DNA of 64,000 nt from Parachlamydiales bacterium (GCA_041671045.1 JBAZCF010000009.1:71851-135850); one strand, 5' to 3'; shown: positions 16,904-30,499, counted from the first letter of the stretch. Notes: a model not told the origin generated them from the letters alone. Numbers and translations are program-made.

Positions 16904-18091
16904 ATGTCAGGTCAATCACACCACGGCAGCATATTAGGCTGTATATTACTCATCACCGGATGTTGCATAGGCGCGGGAATGCTCGGTATGCCCGTCATCA
17001 CGGCGACTGCAGGTTTTATCCCCTCCACTGTTATTATGTTACTTTGCTGTGTATTTATGTACATCACAGGTCTTCTACTCTTGGAAGCGACACTATGGTT
17101 TCAAGAAGATGTCAATCTTCTCAGCTTAGCTAGGCACACTCTCGGAACTCCCGGACAAATCATCACTTGGGGTTGCTTCGTCTTCTTATTCTATTGCCTC
17201 TGCGTAGCGTATACCATTGGCTGTGGAGAAATCCTCGGACCTCTCTTCCAAAGTGAAACGCTTGGCGCCGCAGTAGCCCTGACTTTTGTAGGAATATTGA
17301 TCTATGCCGGAACACGTACTGTGGATTATCTAAACCGTGGACTTATGGTAGGCCTCATCATCACCTACTGCCTTTTGGTTGCGAGCGGAGCATCTTATGT
17401 GGATACATCTAACCTTCAAATAACCCACTGGGATGCTTCTTTAGCATCTATACCGCTGCTTTTGATTTCCTTCGGATATCAAAATCTTGTTCCCAGTATG
17501 ACCCATTATTTGAGAAGGGATGTCCGCAAAATCCGTATCTCCATGGCCTTGGGAATGGCTCTGACTTTTGTCATCTATGTTATCTGGGAAACAGTGATCT
17601 TGGGCATACTCCCTGCATCAGGCGAAAGCGTACAAACTGTCATGGATAAAGGGCAAATGGTCACCGAGCTTTTGCAAAACACGAGCCGCATCCCCTATAT
17701 TATTCCTTTATCCAAAGGGTTTGCCCTTTTTGCGATCACAACATCGCTTTTAGCGAACTCCTTAACGTGTGTTCATTTTCTACATGACGGCTTAAGACGT
17801 TATGTAGGCAAAACCAACCACGTTGCCCTTATTATAGCTACATTGTTGCCCCCTTTCATTATTGCTGTATTAGACCCTAACTCCTTCCTAAGTGCCTTAA
17901 GCATTGCCGGCGGCACTGCTACAGTAATCATCTTTGGAATTCTACCTGCTGTCGTCGTATGGCATGGTCGCTATAAGGAGAATAGGCCCGGACAGATCTT
18001 AGGAGGTGGAAAAACTGCACTTATTCTTGTGATCGCTTTTTCTTCCTTAGTCCTAGGTTTAGAAATCGCTCGTCAGCTGGGCGTATATTAG
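16904..18091 (+). CDS. tyrP: Aromatic amino acid permease, TyrP type (HAAAP family)
   Basis: An inner-membrane proton-coupled importer of tyrosine or tryptophan. The 395-residue protein has about 11 membrane helices and the family signature near the start (GCILLITGCCIGAGMLGMPV), followed by AGFIPSTVIMLLCC. Chlamydiae carry one or two tyrP copies, and these bacteria depend on host amino acids. It follows the murF-alr operon after a 213-bp spacer, so it probably has its own promoter; a hairpin follows. Substrate within the family (Tyr versus Trp) cannot be decided from sequence. Confidence 0.88.
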   Translation: MSGQSHHGSILGCILLITGCCIGAGMLGMPVITATAGFIPSTVIMLLCCVFMYITGLLLLEATLWFQEDVNLLSLARHTLGTPGQIITWGCFVFLFYCLCVAYTIGCGEILGPLFQSETLGAAVALTFVGILIYAGTRTVDYLNRGLMVGLIITYCLLVASGASYVDTSNLQITHWDASLASIPLLLISFGYQNLVPSMTHYLRRDVRKIRISMALGMALTFVIYVIWETVILGILPASGESVQTVMDKGQMVTELLQNTSRIPYIIPLSKGFALFAITTSLLANSLTCVHFLHDGLRRYVGKTNHVALIIATLLPPFIIAVLDPNSFLSALSIAGGTATVIIFGILPAVVVWHGRYKENRPGQILGGGKTALILVIAFSSLVLGLEIARQLGVY

Positions 18092-18100
18092 ATCTTAATT

Positions 18101-18128
18101 GAGGGCTGATCCTACTGTTTCAGCCCTC
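18101..18128 (+). terminator. Terminator after tyrP
   Basis: An 8-bp stem GAGGGCTG / CAGCCCTC with a 12-nt loop, 10 nt after the tyrP stop, followed by TTGCCTTATTTTT. Confidence 0.6.
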
Positions 18129-18186
18129 TTGCCTTATTTTTATCGCTGAGCTATAGCTATCTATTCTTTTTTCTAAAGGATATTCC

Positions 18187-18822
18187 ATGCTCAACCATCT
18201 TCTAAGTGACTACTACCATCAAATGGAGGACTACTCCGTAAATCATACTTTTCCACAAAAAATCGCCGCACGTTTAATTTCTACAAAATATTGCGTTGTT
18301 TCTTCCCTGATTCAATTTCCAAGAAGACTTTTAAGAATGGCGGATGAGGCTGCCGCAACTTTACTGACATTAGAAAAAAAACACCTTTGGAAAGCTGTAG
18401 TCCACCTCTATATGTCGATCGGCGACCCTTTGATCCTTATAGCTTTAGGCGTATTAGGCCTCTATTCCCCCCTTAAAGCCATTGAAACGATAAAACGCAT
18501 TTCTGCATATATGGATCACGAAATCTATTTCAATCCAAACACAGTTTATTTAATGCACTCCTGGCAAGGACGTATCCTTTCTCCTATCGTAGGCATTACT
18601 TATGCTCTTGATAATGCACTGCAAGGGATACGAGAACTGATCACATCAACTTTCTCAAACAAGAGAGAAAATGAAAAAGAAAGGAGTTTAGCTTCTGATC
18701 ACTTTTCCAATATTAAATTTACCTTTCTCACGGGAATAAACGGATTATGGAATCCGAGAGATAGAGAACTTCTAAGCATTTATGAAATTGATGTAAATTC
18801 TGCACCGCTTTATGATACTTAA
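18187..18822 (+). CDS. Hypothetical, lineage-specific protein with a hydrophobic segment
   Basis: A 211-residue protein preceded by AAAGGA 6 nt before the ATG. There is no signal peptide. One clear hydrophobic segment lies at about 75-97 (MSIGDPLILIALGVLGLYSP), and a second weaker one near 137-150 (GRILSPIVGITYALDNAL). The C-terminal third is charged and soluble. Position next to an Inc-like gene and lack of recognisable family make it a candidate host-interaction protein of the chlamydial type; this is inference. A/T-rich codon use contrasts with the preceding housekeeping genes. Confidence 0.55.
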   Translation: MLNHLLSDYYHQMEDYSVNHTFPQKIAARLISTKYCVVSSLIQFPRRLLRMADEAAATLLTLEKKHLWKAVVHLYMSIGDPLILIALGVLGLYSPLKAIETIKRISAYMDHEIYFNPNTVYLMHSWQGRILSPIVGITYALDNALQGIRELITSTFSNKRENEKERSLASDHFSNIKFTFLTGINGLWNPRDRELLSIYEIDVNSAPLYDT

Positions 18823-18888
18823 TTACAACTTTACAAATTATACCTTTTAAATTATAATAACTTTTTAATTTAAAAAATGGTGAAATTA

Positions 18889-19866
18889 ATGAGTGCTTCT
18901 ATTACTAACCCCTATAATATTAACTATATTGGGTGTGTACCTGGCCAAACAAAGGAGACAATAAAAAGAGCAGACAGAAAAGCAGCTCGCGAGCTAGTTC
19001 CTTCCACTAATTTTATTTCTTTCTTATTTAACGGTTTAAATTCAGAGTTTGCAAGAAACAATTTTGCACCCGATCAATATCGTACCCCCCCGAAACTTGA
19101 TCAAACTTTACCCATTAAACAAAGTAGTTTTGGTGTTGGTAAGACGAAGGTTGTGATAAATGAGGGTAAAGATTTAAGCACTGAAACCTATTTGATTGAC
19201 TATACCGTAATCATAGATACTGCGCGTAATAATTTCGAGGGGGGAATAGGGCGTCCTGAGATCCTCTGCTTTTGGTACAACAGAAACATTCAAGCATTTA
19301 GAACAGCATGTTTCGGCGCTGTGCTATCCCTCGCAGGAACAGCCTATGGAATAGCATCAGGAGCAGCTGTTAGTACTAGTTTGTCTATATTCATTATTCC
19401 TACAGCCACAATCATTTTAGGAATTGGAATATTCATCCTAGCAAAAAAACGTGAAAGTCAAGCAAAAGAACAGATGCTAGCATGGGAGTGCCCTGTCCAT
19501 AAAGAATTTGCAATGCGCGATAAAATCCGTAAGGAAGGCTTTGCAGCAGCTCTCCATTATCCGAGGATACTGAAACCACAGTTTCTCGAAATGTTTATAG
19601 AGGCTGCAAAAATAGCTAAAGGTTTACAAGCCGACGCTTATGATATTAGCTGTCTTCTAAACAAGCCTGCCTTTGATACAGCTAACTATTCACCGGAATC
19701 TCATTTTGTTAAATTTGGCTTTGACCCCCAATTTATCACTACATTCATTAATACTATTCGTCATTTTGATATTAAAGCAGAAGATGCGCAAACGACTCTT
19801 GATGGCATAGTCAAGACTTTCCTAGAAGAAGTAGAAAATCTCAGAACTAGCACAAACCTACCCTAG
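18889..19866 (+). CDS. Inc-like protein with bilobed hydrophobic domain
   Basis: About 325 residues. The ATG at 18889 is preferred over the in-frame ATG at 18877 because GGTGA precedes it. Residues ~1-140 are hydrophilic without a signal peptide, then two closely spaced hydrophobic stretches (about 145-165 and 168-188) form a bilobed domain like that of chlamydial Inc proteins, which are type III-secreted into the inclusion membrane. Directly after comes LAWECPVHKEFAMRDK, mirrored by LEAWENPVEKVISARK at the same place in the 58113-59423 protein. The rest is soluble. The Inc role is inferred from topology; no domain is recognised. A repeat begins at its stop codon. Confidence 0.55.
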   Translation: MSASITNPYNINYIGCVPGQTKETIKRADRKAARELVPSTNFISFLFNGLNSEFARNNFAPDQYRTPPKLDQTLPIKQSSFGVGKTKVVINEGKDLSTETYLIDYTVIIDTARNNFEGGIGRPEILCFWYNRNIQAFRTACFGAVLSLAGTAYGIASGAAVSTSLSIFIIPTATIILGIGIFILAKKRESQAKEQMLAWECPVHKEFAMRDKIRKEGFAAALHYPRILKPQFLEMFIEAAKIAKGLQADAYDISCLLNKPAFDTANYSPESHFVKFGFDPQFITTFINTIRHFDIKAEDAQTTLDGIVKTFLEEVENLRTSTNLP

Positions 19867-20078
19867 TATAAGAGTGCGGTGACTTGTCCTCAGTTGGACA
19901 CATCTTCTTCTTGCATCTATCTTCAAATCATTGCAGTCCTTTAGACTGCATATAGAGGTATTCTGTTACCTAGGGCATCGCCCTAGGTATTGTTTAAACA
20001 CATATATGCAGTCTAAAGGACTGCAATATCCCATACAAAGGGCTAAGAAAAAAAAGATGTGTCCCACTGAAAGGACTT
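19862..20078. repeat. Nested palindromic intergenic repeat
   Basis: A perfect 25-bp inverted repeat (19930-19954 and 20003-20027, starting ATTGCAGTCCTTTAGACTGC) encloses a short hairpin around ACCTAGGGC/GCCCTAGGT (19968-19988). It is flanked by a looser outer pair (GTCC...GGACACATCTT at about 19886-19905 with AAGATGTGTCC...GGAC at about 20054-20075). The first 27 bp (19862-19888) match 63446-63472 at 24 positions. I see nothing gene-like in 20079-20235. Confidence 0.6.
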
Positions 20079-20235
20079 ATCGAGAGCATCTTACACCATG
20101 TTTTTAAATGATAGTTTTGTCCAGATTAACAGTCGTCGACAACTCGCAGTACTCCAATACTAGGGAACGTTTCGCTTCGCAGTGCAATTCAATAAAAGGG
20201 ATATTTTAGAAAGAGTAAAAGGGAGATAAAGAATA

Positions 20236-20263
20236 AAGTGCGGCGGCCTAAACCGCCGCACTT
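20236..20263 (-). terminator. Terminator of the rpoBC operon
   Basis: An 11-bp GC-rich stem AAGTGCGGCGG / CCGCCGCACTT on the minus strand, 13 nt after the rpoC stop, followed by TATTCTTTATCTCCCTTTT. A convincing intrinsic terminator. Confidence 0.75.
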
Positions 20264-20275
20264 AGAACAAGATAC

Positions 20276-24472
<4,197 letters not shown>

Positions 24473-24499
24473 CGAGGTCTCCTAAAATTTTTTTAAACG

Positions 24500-24520
24500 C
24501 GCCCGGAACATGTCCGGGCG
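24500..24520 (-). terminator. Hairpin in the rpoB-rpoC spacer
   Basis: CGCCCGGA / TCCGGGCG around a 5-nt loop on the minus strand, followed by CGTTTAAAAAAATTTT, with a second small palindrome (AGCGCATGTGCGCT) just upstream. It looks like a partial terminator tuning beta against beta', or a processing site. Confidence 0.5.
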
Positions 24521-24546
24521 GAAAAAGCGCACATGCGCTATCTATA

Positions 24547-27500
24547 CTATTGACCGACGCGTTCAGCGCGGATATCGAGGCCGAGGCCTTGCATTTCTTT
24601 AATCAAAACGTTGAACGATTCTGGCGTGCCGGGGCGTAATAAGTTTTCGCCTTTAACGATAGATTCGTAGATACGCGTACGTCCGACAACATCGTCCGAT
24701 TTGACTGTAAGCAGTTCCTGCAGCAAGTGAGCGGCGCCATAAGCTTCCGCGGCCCACACTTCCATCTCCCCGAAACGCTGACCACCCATCTGGGCTTTAC
24801 CGCCGAGAGGTTGTTGCGTAACTAAAGAGTAAGGGCCAACGGCGCGTGCGTGGATTTTGTCCGCAACAAGGTGGCTTAGCTTCATCATATAGATGTAGCC
24901 GACAACAACCCTATTATCATAGCGATCGCCGTTGAAACCATCATAGAGCCAGAACTTACCGTCTTGCGGCATTCCTGCATCGCGCATCATGGACCAGATC
25001 TCGTCTTCTGGGAATCCTTCGAAGACAGGGCTTTGGACATAGATGCCGACATGTTTAGCCACGAAGCCTAGATGTGTTTCGAACAGCTGACCCATATTCA
25101 TACGGGAAGGTACGCCGAGTGGGTTAAGGATGATTTCAATGGAACGTCCATCTGGTAGGAAAGGCATATCAGCCTCTGGGACGATCTTAGAAACTACACC
25201 CTTGTTACCGTGACGTCCCGCCATCTTATCGCCGACTTGGAGTTTACGTTTGCAAGCAACATAAACTTTTACTTGGCGGATGATGCCTGGATCGAGTTCG
25301 GTATCCCCTTTACGGAGAAGTTCCACTTCGGTTTTTAACTGTGATTCCAATGTTTGAAGGCGGATATCGTAGTCGTGCAGAAGTTGTTTAAGAGTATCGT
25401 ATATTTCGTGTGAAGGCATCAGTAGGTCTTCAATGAACTCTTTTTCCAAGTGTTCGATGATATCTTGCGTGATGACTTCGCCTTTGTCGACGATGATCTC
25501 GGCTGTACGTCTATGGATGATAGCAGCAGGGGCTTTTTCGTTGAGGAGCAAAGCGCCGATCTTCTCATGGCGTTCTGTTCTTGCTTCACCGATTTTTGCT
25601 TTATATTCGCGTTGAATATCGCGTAAAGCTGCAGCTTCTTCCACAAGTTCGTCATCGGATTTAGAAAGACGGTCGCGGCGGCTGAAAACTTTAACGTCTT
25701 GGACAACGCCTTCGGTACCTGGAGGGGCTACGAGGGAGGAGTCTTTAACATCGCCAGCTTTTTCACCGAAGATAGCTCTTAGCAATCTTTCTTCCGGAGC
25801 GAGTTCTGTTTCAGATTTAGGAGAGATCTTACCGACAAGGATATCGCCGGGTTTAACTTCAGCACCGATACGGATAATGCCGTCTTCGCCTAAGTTAACA
25901 AGAGCTTCTTCAGAGACGTTAGGAATATCGCGTGTGATTTCTTCCTTGCCTAGTTTTGTATCGCGTGCGGTCAGCTCGAATTCTTCGATGTAGATCGAAG
26001 TGAAGGCATCTTCGCGGAGGTTTTTCTCCGAGATGATGATCGCATCCTCGTAGTTGTAACCGTACCATGGCATAAAGGCCACTAGAACGTTTTTACCGAG
26101 GGCGACTTCGCCTTTATCAGTAGCAGGACCATCAGCAATAACATCCCCGGCGCGGATTTGGTCGCCGATGTTGCAAAGAGGAACTTGGTTTAAGCAAGTG
26201 CCTGCATTGGAACGGAGGAATTTCTTGAGGTGGTATGTTTTCTTCTCGAGACGGTTGTCTTTAGGAGCGATGACGATTTTTGTACCATCGACATAATCTA
26301 CTATACCGTCTTCTTGTGCTACAACAACAGCGCCGGAGTCGCGTGCAGCGCGGGCTTCGAGGCCTGTACCTACGATCGGTGCTTCTGGTTTAAGCAGAGG
26401 AACACCTTGGCGTTGCATGTTTGAGCCCATGAGTGCGCGGTTGGCGTCATCATGCTCGAGGAATGGAATTAGGCCGGTGACGATGGAGACGAGCTGTTTA
26501 GGCGAAACGTCCATGTAGTTAACGCGGGAGTTCTCCATTTCGGAGGGTTCACCTTTGTAGCGTACCCATACGATAGGATCGATGAACATTTTATATTCGT
26601 CGAGTTTCGCAGAGGCCTGGGCGATAACGCAGCGCTCTTCTTGGTCAGCAGTCATGTACTCGATTTCTTCAGTCACAATACCGTCTCTGACGATGCGATA
26701 AGGAGTCTCGATAAAACCGAACTCGTTAATTTTCGCGAAGGAAGACAGCGATGTGATAAGACCGATGTTCGGACCTTCAGGTGTTTCGATCGGGCAGATA
26801 CGACCATAGTGGCTGGAGTGAACGTCACGTACTTCAAAGCCTGCACGGTCACGGTTTAAGCCGCCTGGCCCGAGGGAGGAGAGACGACGTTTGTGTGTCA
26901 ATTCAGCGATCGGGTTGGTCTGGTCCATGAACTGGGAGAGCTGAGAACGTCCGAAGAAGTCCTTAAGCACACCGGAGAGACCTTTGGCAGAAACAATTTT
27001 GCCTGGAGTCAGAGTATCTGAGGAGAAGTCGAACAAGTTCATTCTTTCGCGGATGATTTTCTCCATTCTCGCCAAGCCGATACGGCATTGGTTTTGGATT
27101 AACTCCCCTACGGAACGGACGCGACGGTTGCCTAAGTGATCGATATCGTCGATATTAGCATCTTCATCGCCTTGTTTTAAGCGGATGAGGTATTTTAGAG
27201 CGCCGATAACGTCTTCTTTCGTCAATGTCACCACTTGCAAAGTTTCGTCATCGATTTCGACACCGAGTTTGCTGTTCAGTTTATAGCGGCCTACTCTTCC
27301 GAGGTTGTAGCGTTTCGGATCGAAGAAAAGGCGCATCATAGCCGAACGGGCGTTTGATAATGTAGCGGGTTCACCGGGTCTAATTTTACGATAGAAGTCT
27401 TTTAGGGCAGATTCATAAGAATCTGTTGCATCCTTAGCTAACATTTTGATGATAGGGCTGGATTCGTCTGCATCTTCTGCGATACGGACCATTTCGATGC

Positions 27501-28308
27501 CTGCATCGGCCATGCGTTTTAACATTGCTGTGGTCAATTTTTCAGCAGCGCGGCCAAAGACAACTCCGCTATCTTCATCCATTACATCTTCTGCTAGAAC
27601 TTTACCGACCAGTTTAGCGAAATCTTTTTCGGAAGCGATCTTCATTTTGCGTGTGCTGAAGAATTCCTCGATGATATCTGCGTTTGTGGAGTAGCCTAAA
27701 GCACGGATGAAGGTGGTGGCCAGAATTTTACGGCGGCGTTTTTTTCTATCGATATAGATATAGACGAGGTCATTGGAGTCAAAAGAAGCTTCTAACCAGC
27801 TTCCGCGATAAGGAATAATGCGGAAGGAGTGTAGGACGTTGCCGCGTGGGTGGCGTTCCACTTCGAAACAAATACCGGGCGAGCGGTGGAGCTGAGAAAC
27901 AACGACTCTTTCGGCTCCATTGATAATGAAAGTCCCTTTATCGGTCATAATGGGGATGGTACCCATATAGACTTCTTCTTCCTTGATCCCCGTCTCATCC
28001 GTGAGGCGGAATTTCACTTTCAGAGTAACGTTGTAGGTAATCCCACGACGTATACACTCTTCCGGTAAATATTTGGGAACTCCCAGGCTGTAAGAGATAA
28101 ACTCTAAAATCGTCTTTTCATCGTACGATTTTATGGGGAAAATTTCATTAAACACTTCTTGCAAGCCGTTATTATCTCTTTCATGAGGAAATTTATTCGC
28201 TTGCAGAAAAGAGTTATACGACTTGATCTGAACCTCAATTAGATTGGGGAGATCGATGATTTCTTCCTTTTCGTGGAAGCTCACTCGACGAGGTGGCTTA
28301 AGTAACAT
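24547..28308 (-). CDS. rpoB: RNA polymerase subunit beta
   Basis: The 1253-residue length fits chlamydial beta. Conserved blocks appear in order: FIINGAERVVVSQLHRSPG near residue 130, the rifampicin region (FFGRSQLSQFMDQTNPIAEL ... HKRRLSSLGPGGLNRDRAGF, about 455-510), GKKVLVAFMPWYGYNYEDA-type active-site block, and GDKMAGRHGNKGV with the C-terminal GGQRFGEMEVWA. In the rifampicin cluster Asp, His and Ser are the wild-type residues as far as can be read. It is preceded by a 505-bp spacer containing an attenuator-like hairpin. Confidence 0.99.
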   Translation of the reverse strand: MLLKPPRRVSFHEKEEIIDLPNLIEVQIKSYNSFLQANKFPHERDNNGLQEVFNEIFPIKSYDEKTILEFISYSLGVPKYLPEECIRRGITYNVTLKVKFRLTDETGIKEEEVYMGTIPIMTDKGTFIINGAERVVVSQLHRSPGICFEVERHPRGNVLHSFRIIPYRGSWLEASFDSNDLVYIYIDRKKRRRKILATTFIRALGYSTNADIIEEFFSTRKMKIASEKDFAKLVGKVLAEDVMDEDSGVVFGRAAEKLTTAMLKRMADAGIEMVRIAEDADESSPIIKMLAKDATDSYESALKDFYRKIRPGEPATLSNARSAMMRLFFDPKRYNLGRVGRYKLNSKLGVEIDDETLQVVTLTKEDVIGALKYLIRLKQGDEDANIDDIDHLGNRRVRSVGELIQNQCRIGLARMEKIIRERMNLFDFSSDTLTPGKIVSAKGLSGVLKDFFGRSQLSQFMDQTNPIAELTHKRRLSSLGPGGLNRDRAGFEVRDVHSSHYGRICPIETPEGPNIGLITSLSSFAKINEFGFIETPYRIVRDGIVTEEIEYMTADQEERCVIAQASAKLDEYKMFIDPIVWVRYKGEPSEMENSRVNYMDVSPKQLVSIVTGLIPFLEHDDANRALMGSNMQRQGVPLLKPEAPIVGTGLEARAARDSGAVVVAQEDGIVDYVDGTKIVIAPKDNRLEKKTYHLKKFLRSNAGTCLNQVPLCNIGDQIRAGDVIADGPATDKGEVALGKNVLVAFMPWYGYNYEDAIIISEKNLREDAFTSIYIEEFELTARDTKLGKEEITRDIPNVSEEALVNLGEDGIIRIGAEVKPGDILVGKISPKSETELAPEERLLRAIFGEKAGDVKDSSLVAPPGTEGVVQDVKVFSRRDRLSKSDDELVEEAAALRDIQREYKAKIGEARTERHEKIGALLLNEKAPAAIIHRRTAEIIVDKGEVITQDIIEHLEKEFIEDLLMPSHEIYDTLKQLLHDYDIRLQTLESQLKTEVELLRKGDTELDPGIIRQVKVYVACKRKLQVGDKMAGRHGNKGVVSKIVPEADMPFLPDGRSIEIILNPLGVPSRMNMGQLFETHLGFVAKHVGIYVQSPVFEGFPEDEIWSMMRDAGMPQDGKFWLYDGFNGDRYDNRVVVGYIYMMKLSHLVADKIHARAVGPYSLVTQQPLGGKAQMGGQRFGEMEVWAAEAYGAAHLLQELLTVKSDDVVGRTRIYESIVKGENLLRPGTPESFNVLIKEMQGLGLDIRAERVGQ

Positions 28309-28813
28309 TACACTGGACTCCCTAGTGTGAGTTGATCTAATAGACTATACGAGGCGTTTGCTCTCGGCTCAATAAACTACTTGCATATGTTCGACGTGCA
28401 AAAGGTAATTTTGACGTGGAGAACAAGGCTTGCAAGGAGTCAAAAAATAAACTTGTTGCATCATATCTAGGACTTGCGAAAAACTTATTTCTTCGAGCAA
28501 GCGAGTAGATACAAAAAATTTTGTTCCAAATAGTGATTTTCGTGCGCAGAGAGGAAAAAAATGGCTGCATAGGATTTGGTACAGACTGATTCTTGATAGA
28601 AAGAGTTAAACCAAAGTTAAGCAATCGTTTCGATGGGAAGGAATTGCAAATCAAATGGGTAGGTAAGCAAAAACGTAATAGTCGACTCATCATATAGAAT
28701 TAGCAAACCTATCTTCTAATTAGTTATACTTAAAGTTTGATGCGCTGTCAATACTTTAAGAATGCAAAACGCGCCCGAACAGTTTCTGCTCGGACGCGAC
28801 GATCTTCAAAGGC
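28309..28813 (-). other. rplL-rpoB spacer, long untranslated leader of rpoB
   Basis: Apart from the hairpin at 28770-28798, I see no gene in this 505-bp gap. A 118-codon frame at 28337-28693 has Arg/Phe/Ser-rich, non-protein-like composition and no ribosome-binding site. The leader is long enough for autoregulation or a separate rpoB promoter, but no specific site is evident. Confidence 0.5.
28770..28798 (-). terminator. Attenuator-like hairpin after rplL
   Basis: A 13-bp stem (CGCGTCCGAGCAG / CTGTTCGGGCGCG read on the minus strand, with two G-U pairs) and a 3-nt loop, followed by TTTTGC. Its position between rplL and rpoB matches the classic attenuator that lowers rpoBC relative to ribosomal protein output. 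Confidence 0.65.
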
Positions 28814-29206
28814 TTATTTGCCTTTTAATACTACTTTACCACCAGCAGCTTCGACTTTCTTTTTGATGTCTTCAGCTTCTGCTTTAGGTGCATTTTCTTT
28901 CAGCGTTTTTGGAGCTGCGTCTACTAGGTCTTTTGCTTCTTTCAAGCCAAGGCCGGTGACTTCGCGCACGATTTTAATAACGCCAATTTTCTTATCGGCA
29001 GGAACTGACTCTAGATTGATGTCAAATTCTGTGGACTCAGCTTCTGCTTCTGCAGGTGCTGCGGCTGCTGGTGCTGCTGCAACTGATACTGCTGCTGCGG
29101 CCTTAACGCCCCACTTATCTTCTAGAGCTGTTTTTAGTTCAGCCATTTCCAACACTGTTAGATTGCTGAGTTCTTCTACCAATTTCTCATGTTTACTGTT
29201 ACTCAC
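28814..29206 (-). CDS. rplL: 50S ribosomal protein L7/L12
   Basis: A 130-residue acidic stalk protein that recruits translation GTPases. The N-terminal dimerisation domain (LVEELSNLTVLEMAELKTAL), the Ala-rich flexible hinge (AAAAVSVAAAPAAAAP), and the C-terminal domain with the factor-binding helix (KIGVIKIVREVTGLGLKEAK, GGKVVLK end) are all present and the length is normal. It lies directly downstream of rplJ. Confidence 0.98.
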   Translation of the reverse strand: MSNSKHEKLVEELSNLTVLEMAELKTALEDKWGVKAAAAVSVAAAPAAAAPAEAEAESTEFDINLESVPADKKIGVIKIVREVTGLGLKEAKDLVDAAPKTLKENAPKAEAEDIKKKVEAAGGKVVLKGK

Positions 29207-29245
29207 GATACTACCTCTTTTTTTAAAACTTATATCTAAGCGGCT

Positions 29246-29788
29246 TTAAGCGCTTTCTGCGGGAGTGTCTTCGCCGCCTTCTTTTTTGACTTTGTTGTCC
29301 AGGCAGTACACGACGCTGGATATGAGCGCTTCCATAACAGACAGTGTCTGCGACAAGGGCGCTTCGAATGTTGCAAGCAATTGAGCTTGCATTTCTGCTT
29401 TGCCTGGGAGTTTAGACAGTACGGCCACTTGATCTTGACCTAACACTTGGCTGTCTACGCGTCCGCCAACTAAAGCGATGGTGTCGTTGTTTTCTTTGCC
29501 GAACTGAATGAGCGCTTTGCACATTTCAACCGGATCACCGGATGCAAATACGAGGCCGATATGTCCTTCGAGAGGAATGTGATCCATGCTGTAACCCATG
29601 GTTACTGCTGCTTTGGAGAACAGTCTTTTACGAAGGATATGTACATCGCCGCCTTTCTTAGCTACTTCGTTGCGGAAGCTGTTAGCTTGATTGGCGTTTA
29701 GGTTACCGTAGCGCATCACGAAAAAGTGATCAAACTTTTGGAGGCTTTCTGTTACTTCATCGAGAAGGAGATGTTTATCTTGTCTCAT
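29246..29788 (-). CDS. rplJ: 50S ribosomal protein L10
   Basis: A 180-residue stalk base protein that carries L7/L12 dimers on 23S rRNA. The N-terminal rRNA-binding domain (VTESLQKFDHFFVMRYGNLN, EVAKKGGDVHILRKRLFSKA) is recognisable and the C-terminal helix binds L7/L12. L10 often represses its own operon by binding the mRNA leader. It begins 12 bp after rplA. Confidence 0.93.
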   Translation of the reverse strand: MRQDKHLLLDEVTESLQKFDHFFVMRYGNLNANQANSFRNEVAKKGGDVHILRKRLFSKAAVTMGYSMDHIPLEGHIGLVFASGDPVEMCKALIQFGKENNDTIALVGGRVDSQVLGQDQVAVLSKLPGKAEMQAQLLATFEAPLSQTLSVMEALISSVVYCLDNKVKKEGGEDTPAESA

Positions 29789-29800
29789 GGTGTCGCACTC

Positions 29801-30499
29801 CTATGATAGATCCAGTTCGCGCATATCGATTTTCATACCTGGGCCCATTGTGGAAGAGAGGCATACTCCCTTTACATATTGACCTTTTGCTGTAGGAGGT
29901 TTAGCTCTTACAACAGCGGCGATGAAAGATGTGATATTTTCAGCTATATTTTCTGCTGCAAAATTAAGTTTACCGACGAGTGAGTTAACAACACCGTGTC
30001 TGTCGGATTTAAACTCGATTTTACCTGCTTTGAGTTCGCGAATGGCGGTGGTTACATCAGTAGTCACCGTTCCGGCTTTTGGAGTAGGCATCAGACCGCG
30101 GGGGCCGAGTACTTTACCTAGTTTACCTACTTCGCGCATCATATCCGGCGTGGCGATGACCGCGTCAAAATCTGTCCAACCACCAGCGACTTTATCTACA
30201 AGCTCTTGGGAACCGACGAAATCGGCACCGGCTTGTTCGGCATCATGTGCCTTGTCGCCTTTAGCAAACACCAATATACGCAGAGTTTTTCCTGAACCTT
30301 TCGGTAAAGCTACAGTCCCTCTAACGTTTTGATTGGATTGACGCGGGTCTATACCAAGCCGCAGTGAAATTTCCACAGACTGTTCAAATTTAACAGGTGG
30401 AGATTTCTTTAAAATAGCGATAGCATCATTAACTGAGTACACTTTCGTGGCATCAACTAACTTGTCCATCTCCCGAACGCGTTTGCTTTTTTGACCCAT
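29801..30499 (-). CDS. rplA: 50S ribosomal protein L1
   Basis: A 232-residue protein of the mobile L1 stalk that aids E-site tRNA release. It contains FEQSVEISLRLGIDPRQSNQ, the L1 signature GPRGLMPTPKAGTV at about 128-141 and a normal C-terminal end (SSTMGPGMKID). L1 can also repress its own operon by binding leader mRNA. It follows rplK by 19 bp. Confidence 0.98.
   Translation of the reverse strand: MGQKSKRVREMDKLVDATKVYSVNDAIAILKKSPPVKFEQSVEISLRLGIDPRQSNQNVRGTVALPKGSGKTLRILVFAKGDKAHDAEQAGADFVGSQELVDKVAGGWTDFDAVIATPDMMREVGKLGKVLGPRGLMPTPKAGTVTTDVTTAIRELKAGKIEFKSDRHGVVNSLVGKLNFAAENIAENITSFIAAVVRAKPPTAKGQYVKGVCLSSTMGPGMKIDMRELDLS

Noticed and set aside
28337..28693. 118-codon minus-strand frame in the rplL-rpoB spacer
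   Set aside because: No ribosome-binding site and an Arg/Ser/Phe-rich, unnatural composition; better read as the rpoB leader.
28737..29249. 170-codon plus-strand frame
   Set aside because: Antisense to rplL, with Ala/Ser runs that mirror the L7/L12 hinge.
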